Shown here: positions 33,762 to 44,400 of the stretch, piece by piece
Layout: every line of letters starts with the position of its first letter
Numbering within the stretch: position 1 is the first letter of the stretch
NCBI GenBank assembly: GCA_029204225.1
Contig: CM055101.1
Location: forward strand, 5,709,246 to 5,773,245
Source: Diphasiastrum complanatum
Taxonomy: Eukaryota > Streptophyta > Lycopodiopsida > Lycopodiales > Lycopodiaceae
DNA: 64,000 nt
Direction of reading: 5' to 3'
Program-made: the position numbers and the translations under genes
Notes under the pieces: generated by a model
Told to the model about the DNA's origin: nothing
Database searches by the model: none
What the model saw: the letters and a program-made list of their open reading frames with translations, nothing else

Positions 33762-34443
33762 TGTTAAAAATTCACAATTCTAGCTTGACTAGTTTTGGTC
33801 ATATGACTTGTAAATAGTTAGATGGTCATGATGTGGCTTGTCACACGTGCCAAATAGCATAGGATTCCATTCATAAGGATGTTCTCAAGTAGACCTAAGT
33901 GTTAGAACCTTTGGAATGAGTCCAAATTATGCTTAGATACAAGGGAGAAAAAATAGGAGCTATTTTTGGTAATTTTTGCATTGTTGAGGGATCTCCAAGA
34001 TTCCAACCCTAACTTGGTAGGGATGAAAGATCCACCAAAATTAGCATTAGGGATAGGTTTAGGGCTACTCATACCTGCCCAAAACCGTGATGGATCATGT
34101 ATATATAGGTGATGATATCTCACCAAAATCAATCAAGCAATTTCATGATTTTTCTCTCATAATGGTGCAATTGCTCTCTATGTTCATAATTGTTTGAGTA
34201 CTTGTGATTACTAATGATTATAGGATTGAATGTAGGTCTGGTGTACAGTACTCAGACTGTGGGAGGCCGTACTTTCACACGTGTGAAGCCTTCTTCAAGG
34301 ATTTGGGCCATTTAGTGAGGTTCAAGCATAGATTTTTGATGGATTTTGATGGTTCAACTTGTGCTAATCTTATGAAATCATAATCTATTGTTTCCCTCAT
34401 CATTTCAAGTGTTTTAGGATCCTTAATTGTTGTAATTTTTACA
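33762..34443 (+). repeat. 3' LTR of the copia element
   Basis: 682 bp, preceded by the polypurine tract TGAGGAGGAG. It differs from the 5' LTR at about three positions, for example CCATAC versus CCGTAC in the segment after ACTCAGACTG. Confidence 0.95.
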
Positions 34444-34507
34444 GTAATGTGATGTCATGATGACATCAAACAAGTAATCATGCCATTGAATTTCTTTATC
34501 ACATTGG

Positions 34508-35058
34508 TGACTCCTTCACTCTCGCAACTTGTTTTGTCTAGCTCTAGATTTCTTGCAAAACCGTTCACCACCCAAATGGTTACTTAATTAGGTGCACCTT
34601 GACCTGCTCTTGAAGTCACTTTAAGGGGCTTGAGGGGGTTACATGGAAAGGGCCCTAGAGTATCAATTCTATGAATGTTCATAGGGCCTTAGAGCTCCAA
34701 TTTTGTGAGTGTTCAGAGGGCTTCCCCGGGGGAAAACACCCCATGAGACATCCTTCCTTTGTGTGAAATATGTGTTTACATTTTTTTTTCGATTTTTTGG
34801 CTAATTGTTTTTTTACATGCACCCTCCGGCACCTAGATGGTGCACGTAAAAAAAAGTTTGCCGTATAAATTTTTTTTTTTCCCCATAGATTCCAATTTGA
34901 GAGGCTCCTCCATTTCCTTGATGAAAATTTGTAAATTGATTTTACAATATTGAAATTATGAATGTTTTCTATGGAATTAAATTATAGTTCTTGGTGTGTG
35001 CAGCAATCTAAAATTATGCTCTAGTGAATGGTGAATCAATGATTTATTTCTCAAAGAT
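34508..35058. other. Upstream region of the thioesterase gene
   Basis: AT-rich with T runs; no transposon protein seen. It is the likely control region of the plus-strand gene, only about 600 bp from the young copia insertion. Confidence 0.4.
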
Positions 35059-35090
35059 TATATAAACAACCATTCAGAAGAGTCCACGTG
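35059..35090 (+). promoter_or_regulatory. TATA box and G-box of the thioesterase gene
   Basis: TATATAAA at 35059-35066, about 170 bp before the ATG, with CACGTG (plant G-box, a bZIP/bHLH site) at 35085-35090 close to the expected transcription start. Position and sequence fit a core promoter. Confidence 0.6.
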
Positions 35091-35234
35091 GCAAAGATCC
35101 AAGGGCCCAGGATAAGACAGAAACCCTTCAGTACACCAGTTGAAGTACGACAGCTGTCAAGGACGTCGACTCATCGCACACCCTCAGGAGCTCGTTTAGC
35201 AGTAGCTTCAGTTTTCCTTGCGGCTAACAAGGCG

Positions 35235-35403
35235 ATGGCGCTCCTCTTCTTCAGCTTTCACGATCCAAAACCATCACCATCGCTGACGAGGCCCATGATG
35301 TTGCTGCTTCTGTTGCCTGCTATCGTTGCTGTTGCTGCTGCTGCTGCTGCACGGATTCCTTCAATCGGCGCTTCTCCTCCTCTTCCATTTATCGTACTCC
35401 ATG
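35235..35403 (+). CDS. Thioesterase exon 1
   Basis: From ATG 35235 to CATG|GTTGGT. It encodes a signal-type leader and LPFIVLHG. A second in-frame ATG at 35295 directly precedes the hydrophobic run [11 protein letters not shown] and could be the real start of the signal peptide. A GCT/CTG tract codes the Ala run. Confidence 0.88.
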
Positions 35404-38400
35404 GTTGGTTCATTCTTAAATTACTACATGATTATGCGATTCCATGTCTTTTTCACAACTCTTACGATTCTTTCTCGTCCATTTTTTCGATCCAGGCTAT
35501 GATTGGATGTTTTTCTATGATCAAGAAGCGTTTGATTTAGAGCTTGGCGCAATTATTACAATTGTTTTTGATAGTCTAGTTTTTGTTATTGGTTTGTCCG
35601 TATGCTATCGATATAGAAGCATTTTACTGATTCTCAAAGCTGATTCGCTTTCAAAAAATGCAGTTATTATTGGAAGACGTTGCTATCAATACTGATATCA
35701 GTACTTAAAAGCACAAATATTTGATAGCACATTTGAGTGAAGGTTGAATCCATCATTTAAGAAAACAAAAATGTTGATAGCAGTAATGGTTGAAGTTGAA
35801 TATTGAAACATTATCAATGTCAATATTGATAACAGCGTTTTTCAGTAATAAATCTGCTTTTAAGCAATTCAGATTCAGATACCAGGTACAGCTCCGTGAG
35901 AGGCTGTTAGGCAAGCCTTATTTGAAAGGGCATTGAGCCTGGTGGAAAGGTCACTGGAAAATCTTTTCCCAAGCATATATGTCACCCATGTCATTTAGCC
36001 CGTGGATACATAGTACAGTGCCATGAGAGAATTTCGCACTTTCAAATGTGGATTGCAATTAGAAATATCTGTTGATAATTTTTGAAAAAATAGTATGTAT
36101 GGTAGTTCAGACTTCATGGTTGTATTGTCCTCTAATCAAGTACTCTGAAACTTGTCATAGACTCAGAGTGTCGTTTTCTTGAACACAGGCATATCTGATG
36201 AATGCAAGCACTCTGGATTGACTCAGTTCACACAACTTCTCAGTGAATTCTCCGGTGCTTCAGGCTTTTGCATGTTGGTCACTCATGTACTTCGCCAAGT
36301 TATCAAATCATTATGTTTTCTTGTATGTCCTCATTTGTGTGGCTGAATGGAGTCCACCTCAAGACCTGAATTAGAGGAAGGGAAGTCTTTACCAACTTGC
36401 ACTCATTGGAGGGCCAACTTCTTGAAATGTCCTAACAAAAAAAAGTTGTTTTAGTGTGGCTATTATCATAGTGATAGTGTCAATTCACTCAAGATTTTTG
36501 CTTACATAGTTTTTAGTATTAGTTTTCTTTCCTCTTGTATGTCCTGATTCCTGCAGCTGATTGGAATCAGACTCCTAACCTCAAGTAGAGGAAAGGAAAC
36601 CCTCATCAATTGGAGGACATTTTGGCTATATAGTAACAGTGCTCAATGTATTTTGTTCTTTTGCAGCGAAATAGGAAATGGAGCAAGTGATTCTTGGTTT
36701 ATGCCTCTCACCAAGCAAGTAAGCTTTTCCTTTCAGCATTTCCAGTATGCCCTTAAAAAGTAGGCTATTGAGATTTTGACGCCTTTACAGGCTTGCAATG
36801 TTCCATGGTAGCAGACTTGCATAATAGTGGTGACTGTCTCCGTCAAGACCCACACTTAGAGCCCTTGTACTCCAAAACTTGGCTGTGCTCTCTGTGGGTG
36901 CAATGAAATGTTGTACATAATCATTCTAGTGCAATGAAATTCGGTTGCAATATAAGAAAAAGGCTAACAAGCACCTTTGCTGTTTTGTTACAGGCGGAGA
37001 ATGTATGTGAGCAGGTGAGCTAGCCAACATAAGTGGAAAGTCCCTCATTGAGAAAGTTCACGGTTCAAAGAGAGCATTAGAACATGAATAAAAGTCCAAA
37101 GTTTTCTTGCTCAAAAGTATAGCTAGATAGAACTGCAAGATATTGGCTTATTAAACTTCACCATAGCATTTTTTTGAATTAATATGTGTTGTGCATACAT
37201 TTAGGTCAAGGCCCTTCCAGAGTTACAAGCAGGATACAACATCGTTGGACTTTCTCAGGCAAGTGCTGACCTTTTAATCTTGATTTTTGATGTTCTAGCA
37301 CTTTTAGTTGTACAAAAGGCAAGTATAAACTGTTCTGCTAAAGATGTGTGATTAAGCTTGCTGGATTTTCCAAAATTCAAGCATGATGAAGGAATAATAC
37401 ATAATTTTTCTACTACTTATTGGTCTCATTGTTTATGTCAACATGCTGGGAGATTAGAAGAGACAATTGCTTTGGGTTTCATGCCTTCAGAAGCTTTGGA
37501 AAATGTCCATTATTTAATGTGTAGCTGTTCTCTCCGTCCTAACTTCGGCTTCTGGTACTTGGCCAAAAAGAGGTCTCGAACTAGTATGTTCGATTTCCTG
37601 TTGTTGCTCTTGCACTTGAGGCTCACAGGACTCTTGACTAGGATCCTCATTCGTGGAATCAATCAAGGGTATGAACTCAGTAGTTCCATCCTTCTCCTGC
37701 TCTTGTATCTTGGGTGAATGCTCTTCATCAAAGATGACAGCTCGACTTAGGATCTTCTTCCTGTTTTCGAGATCATATAGCACATAGGCTTTCTCACCTT
37801 CACTATACCCAATGAAGATACACTTCACGGATTTTGCATCAAGTTTCTTCCGCAAGTCCTTTGGTATATGTGCATATGCCGTACACCCAAATACTCGTAG
37901 GCTGCCCACTTTGGGCTTGTTGCCACTATATGCTTCTTCTGGCGTGATTCCTTCAATTGCTTTGGTTGGACTTCTATTCAATAGAAAAATAGCAGTTGCT
38001 ACCGCTTCCGCCCAAAAGGAATTTGGCAACCCCTTTGCCTTGAGCATGCTCCTCGCACACTCAACTATAGACCTGTTTTTCCGCTCAGCCACGCCGTTCT
38101 GCTGCGGTGTATGTGGAGCAGTAAACTGTCTCTTTATCCCACATGCTTTGCAAAGATCTTTGAACTCATCAGAAATATACTCACCACCCTTATCTGACCT
38201 GAGAGTCTTTAACCTCTTCCCTATGTGGTTTGCCACCAAAGCTTTCCACTGTTTGAAGTATTTGAACGCTTCAGATTTCAGCTTCAGAAAATAGACCCAT
38301 ACCTTCCGTGAGAAATCATCTACGAAGGTCATGAGATAGTATGCCCCCCCTGCTGATTTGACCTGCATGGGACTGCACAAATTTGAATGCACAAGCTCAA

Positions 38401-41400
38401 GAATGCCCTTGGCCCTGGTAGCTTTTTCCTTTGGAAACTTTTTCCTCTGTTGCTTTCCTAGTGCACAAGCCTCACATGTATCTGAAGAAGACTTAATGCT
38501 AGGAAGATCTACTACCATGTTGTGCTCGTTCAAAACTTGCAAACTTTTATAGCTCAAATGAACATATCTCTCGTGTCAAAGCTTGTCCCGATTAGTATCC
38601 CCTGCTGACAAGGCCTCTTGGCTAGGAATGGTTGTGTAAAGCTTGTAAAGATCCCCTTCTTGCATTCCCTTGGCTACCACCTTGAAGCTTTGATCTTTGT
38701 CTTTTACCAAACAGGTAGTTTCGTCAAACTCCACCAACATGTTCTGTTTGGTAATGGCACCAACAGATAGCAAGTTCTTAGCCAACCCTGGTACATGCAA
38801 CACACTCTTGATTTCCTTCACCACACCTGATGACAACTGCACTGGAACTGTGCCTTTGCCCCTCACCTCATGTGTAGAGTTATCTCCAAGGCATACATGC
38901 TGACCATCTCTTGTCTCCTCATAGGTGTTGAACCAATGTCTATTAGGTGTCATTTGCTTTGAGGCTTCAGAATCAATGTACCATCTACCAAATGTGGATT
39001 CAGATGATAGGGCTGTGGTGAATAGTTCAAGCCCACCAGATTGCTCCTCCTCTGCAACTTTGTCAACAAAGTGACCCCTGCTGGTTCTTTCCCTTCTTCT
39101 GATCACTTTGCTTCTTCCTGCATTCAAAAGCAAAATGCCCATACTTGCCACAATAGTTGCAGTTGCCCTTCCTCTTGGGTGTAGATGAGGAATTGGTGCT
39201 TGACTCCTCTCCAACCTGTAACTTGGACACCTGCTGCTCCAAGCTTTGCTTTTAGTTCTTTCTTTTGCCTTTGCCTTTCTTCTGAAAGTTTTGCTTCTTC
39301 TTAAAGCAAATGCATGTTCTGGATTATCTTCCCTTTCAGAAAGATTCTTCCTTCTCATCTCCTCCTGTAAAAGAAGACCACATAACTCCCCAAAGGTTGG
39401 GAGTTTCTCCCTAGCAGAAAGGGACATCACATAGTCTTGATAGTTGAATGACAAGCTATTCAAGACTATGGGGACAATACTCCTGTCACTTACCGTCTCT
39501 CCAACTGAAGCAAGCTGATCCATTAGGTCCTTGACCTTTGTGTTATGATCACCAATTGTTGCACCTGCTTCCATCTTGAGAGTATGTAACTTGTTTTGCA
39601 AATACACAAGCTTGGCTGAATCCACTGTTTCAAACATAGACTTCAGAATAGTCCAAGCATCCACTGCATCTCTTGCATTGCAAATGTGAGGAATAATATT
39701 GCCTTGACAGAAAGATTGATCATCCTATGAGCTTTTTGTCTCCTGTTCATGTAGTCCTTCAATTCAGGATCAGTATGGGTGCTCCGGCTCAACTTGTGTC
39801 CCAACATCCATATAAATGTGTTTGGCCACCTCTTTGTATGCTCATTATCATGCTCAAACTCATGCCCGGCCTCTAACTCATAGTCCCTTTGTCTTGATGC
39901 ATAGCAGCAATATCTAATTGGCGTCTATGGGTAGTGAGTGCCCCATTGATATATTGTCCCATCTTTTGTTGGGAATATCTAATGGATGCACTTTTTGTGG
40001 ACGAATCGTGGTTCTCGAGTGGTTCGTTCGCCAACGAACCGCTGTTCATGGAAACACTATGTCACTCTACAAAGGGTTTCATCTTTGGCCAAAAGAATTA
40101 CCTTCGCACTAAGTCAAAAGTACGATGGATGCCTGGATGCCCAGCGCATGGTACTCTTACAACAAGTAACAGGCAAGAAAAGAAATCCACGTTTTGTAAT
40201 TGATTCACCATGGTGCCTTTCTTTCTACAAACAGAAATGGACCTAGTGGTTCCCCTTTGTAAAATTTGTTGAAATCAAATAGCTTACTATACTAGTTTTA
40301 ATTACGCATTCAATTCTCATTCTGTAACTGTTCGAACTAGAAGCATAGCTTTAGATTTACAAATTTCATAACATCTAGCTACGGTCACTAGATTAGGAGT
40401 TTTGATATCAAAAGGTTGGCATTACTTTAAATAACTAAAGTTACTTTTTTGTAAACAACTTTTCGAGTGAGTACAAAATTCAAGTAAAATCTAGTATACA
40501 TTCTTCAGAAATGTTTATCAAAGCCATCTCTTTTCTCTAAAACATTCAAAATAGGAGAAATGTTCCAGCTCCTTCAATCCCATTTTGATTAATATTAATC
40601 TTATGGAAACTGTATGAAAAAAATTAGAAGGAACTCCTTGTACAAACTTAGTTTTGTTCCCAATTACAGTATTAATAGTGATCAGAGGAGTTATAATTAC
40701 ATTACATACAATTTCCAAAGGCTAACGTAATCAAAAGAAAGGAGGATAATACATTCCCTCCTGATTCAGTTATCTTAGTCACTGTTTAGAGACAGTACTT
40801 TTGGAATGTGGAAAGAAATCAGAAAAAGTACGATTTTAGGTCTGGAACTTTAAGTTCTGAAATCGCTGCAAAACATATTCCAAATGCAGGTCACTTCAGA
40901 AAACTACTAAGCTTTATGTGACCTTGAAACATGTTTTTCAGAGGCTCTTAGAAACCTGAAATCTGCTGCCAAAAATCTGAAATTCTGTGATTACAGAAAT
41001 CAAGAGTCCATGTCCATTTTTTGAAGCTCTGGAATCGCTGCCAGACAGGCTTCTGATCTCTAATCGATTTGGAAAAACTTCTAAACACTAGTTTAAATTC
41101 AACCTCCAAGACACAAACTAGAATCCAGTAATGCCATAGAGGAGTGAGTAGAACAATTGAAGCCCAACCAATTGGACTTTCGGATCCTCCCTCAAGCTAT
41201 GCAACTAGCAATCCACACAGTGACTCATCAGCATGATGAAATTATTAACTGCTAGTTCATAGGCCTACTCACTCACTCTAGGTAGAAGGCCCCCCTTTTA
41301 GGACATTTAAACCATTTTTTGGCTAACGGGCCTTGTCGGTCATCAACATTGGTCCTTGGCGAGTCTTAACCACATACGGGGTCAAACTAACCCGTGGTAC

Positions 41401-44400
41401 GATATGGTTAACTGGGGTTAACCAAGGACGTGTGTTTCAAACCAATTTTGAAGAGCTTGTCAATTTTCTTAAGTATTAAGTCATAGCAATGAGCATTGAA
41501 GGTTCCATTACTAGTGTCTTACTATCAATGGTTAGGTGACAAGTTTAATTTCAAAACAATATCAAAGAGCTTTTCAGACTTCAATCTTCTTATGTTGTTG
41601 TAACTTACAAGACTGAGCATTGAAGTTACTGAGCAATCAACATCTGTAATTTAGAGACATGACCCGATCATTATAGTCTACACTACACAACGCCAAGAGT
41701 TGTAGTTACACCCTAAACACCAAATCAGCACTTGTTTTTGCTTTCACAGAAGGCTAAGAATAAAACCAATAAAGAAAAAACCCTATAATGATTCAAAGTT
41801 TTAAACTTGGCCGCGGGCTGATTCTTTACAAATCTAAATGGAGAAATTGGCCGATTCAAATTGGTAGTGTACAGAGTTGTAATTGCACCCTAAACATTAA
41901 GCTAGCACTTGTTTTTGCTATGATGAAAGCTAGGGATAAAATCAATAAGAAAAAGCCTAAAACTACTCAAAAGTTCGTCAAACTTGGCTGGGCCCATAGA
42001 TGCGTTGCATTCCGGAACTTTTTTTTTTTTCCAAGTTTTTCTTGTAAATTATTTTAGATGTCTTGGAAAAGAAAAATAGCCATAAAAAAGCATCTAAAAC
42101 ACATTTAAATACCTTGTATCAGATAGCATATTCTAAGCCTTCCGGAATCAAGTGTAAGAAAAAACTTTAATTTTACTGACAATACTATATAGATGTGCAA
42201 AAGAAAGATAATGTAGTGACAAATATCCTAATTACATATAATTACACAAATTTTCAGCAATCTTATTCACTGTGTACAAATTTTAGCAAACTAGTGACAT
42301 TTATGAGCTAGATTTCCAAAACAGATTCATACTTTTAGCAAAATTTTCAATAGACCTAATTGGGATCAATTCCAAGACCTTCGAATTGCCATTCTTTGTG
42401 ACTATGCTCGAGCATCCATCTCTTCTAGGATAAACTAGCGAATGACAATGGTGCCAACATAATTAGAAATATTTAGAATCTATGGTTTAAATTTTAATGA
42501 TTGATTTGTTTCTTTTATGAAAATAGTTCATAGAGCAGCACCATAGTTGTAAGAGGGAACTAGGAAAAGTTTTTTTTTTTTTTTTTGGGTTTCGACGTTC
42601 CGAAACGCTCGTTCCGGAACCCTATGCCTCTAGAACACCGTTTCGATGCAACTTAGGCTGGGTCTATTCTTTCCCAACTCAAATGGATAAATTGGTTGAT
42701 TTGAATTGTTTGTTTCAGGTTGCTGATTTTCTACATGAAATGCAAAAAGTGTTGCAATTAGCACGTGAAAGTATCCGGAGTGCTCAGGATATAGCTAAGC
42801 ACTATGCTGATCTTAAGAGATTTCCCAAAGAATTTAAAGTTGATGACTGGGTATATCTTAGAATTCCAAAAGATTCTAGGACCATGGGTAAATTGTCTAC
42901 GAGATATTTGTTAGAAGTCATTAAGTGGAGATTCCTCTGTTGATGCTCTGACTGCGAAGCCGAGGTACCAGAAGGTACACCCTAAACGGCTGTTAGGGGT
43001 CATCAGAGGTTTCTCCCAGGGCAAAAAGTCTCCTGAAGGAGTATGGCACATACACTGAGCCTTCTCTAAGCTTGGTGGACATGACTTCTTATTTTAATGT
43101 CAAGTTATTGTGGGGTTTTGGCCTTTTAAAGTCGGTTCTAAGGACCAAGGGACCAAAACTTAAATTTTGGTCCATATTTACAAGTTTGGAGGGCCCAAGG
43201 AGTTGGGGGGGGCTATGACTAAAGGACCTTTTTCAAATTAGAAGGCTGTCCCCATTTTTCAGCTCCCACTTAAAGGACTTCTTTAAGTGTCATGCCCACG
43301 ACTGGTCTCGGGTAGTGTGTCCATGCTAGAGATCAGTAGACCAACAACTCGTAGTTAATTGTGACTATAAGGGAATATATTATGGATATGTATTGCTTAT
43401 AAGTCGCAACCTTTATGAGTCATTTTGGATTCATTTTCAGATTTATGTGCATAGAATACACGAGAACTTTTGGCCTTATCTTTTTCTGATTGGAAAAGAT
43501 GATATACTATCCCGGAAGACTCAGGTAGAGTTGGATAGTTAATGGTAGCCAAAAGTTAGAGCTTCACGTAATGAAGTTCTGGTAAATCTTAAGTCATTCT
43601 AGATTAGAACTTAAGATTAAATTCTAGATGTATCCTAGATTTGACCCTAACTTTGGAATGACACTTTGTGCCATGGCTAAAGTAAGGGTGTTTTTGGATT
43701 ACAATCCTTAAATAGGCACTGTATGTGAGTTGGAAAGTCTGAAACTTTCTAGATGGAAAGGACTTTTTGGAACAACTCATGTGTCTTTTAAGAATTGTGA
43801 TGCACTCTTATGATATGGTATGGTCTTGGGAATCTGGAGAGTTGGGATTGGCGAATCATAACTCAGACTCTAGGATATACCTGATCCATAAGAGAGGATT
43901 GTGTTCATGGTAAGATTACCCCAAATGAATAAACATGATACAATAGTGACATCTTGACGTATCTAGATCCTCACAATACTTCAATATTCAAAAGCGGGTA
44001 AAGACCAAGTAATTATAGAGTGTCTGTTCTTTACGGATTACCAAGTGACATTATGAACATTCGCGATTCGATGTTCATTGGTCACTTTTGGTCGGCCGTA
44101 TTCACTAAACTAGAGATGACTCTGAGCTTAAAGTTCTCTTGATCATTGGTAGTTGCCTATGTTAGGTTATCATGTTCTTTTATTGAGTATAAGACAAGAA
44201 TCCGATGAATTATGATTGACGAATCATAGTTCAGATTCTAGTTATACTTGATCGTTTAAAAGAAGGATTACCTACGTGATCAGAAGATCAGATGAGATAT
44301 GTATGTATATTTTGATAGCAATCGCCTCGGAGAAGAAGTTATCCTTGATGGAGATTGAGTTATAGTAAGCATTTGGCTATCGGTTATAGCCCGTGCATGA

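Larger units (their letters stand above)
28286..34443 (+). mobile_element. Full-length young Ty1/copia element
   Basis: 6158 bp, flanked by the 5-bp duplication GTAAT (28281-28285, 34444-34448). LTRs of 682 bp (28286-28967, 33762-34443) start TGTTAAAA and end TTTACA; I count three differences between them. The primer site and polypurine tract are both present. Inside are gag, protease, integrase, RT and RNase H in copia order. The coding region nevertheless has about four frameshifts and one in-frame TGA, so it is recent but defective. Confidence 0.95.
37510..39910 (-). mobile_element. Truncated Ty1/copia in intron 5
   Basis: Minus-strand gag (from about 39900), knuckle, protease and integrase, ending before RT. 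It begins 250 bp after the exon 5 donor and is antisense to the host gene. LTRs were not recognised and the RT/RNase H half is missing. Confidence 0.85.

Noticed and set aside
35444-35695. 83-codon hydrophobic frame after thioesterase exon 1
   Set aside because: It is intron 1 read-through; the splice donor at 35404 and exon 2 give a consistent protein.
39918-40246. Overlapping 60-90-codon frames after the copia in intron 5
   Set aside because: Three frames are open together, none has a recognisable motif, and the region is within an intron.
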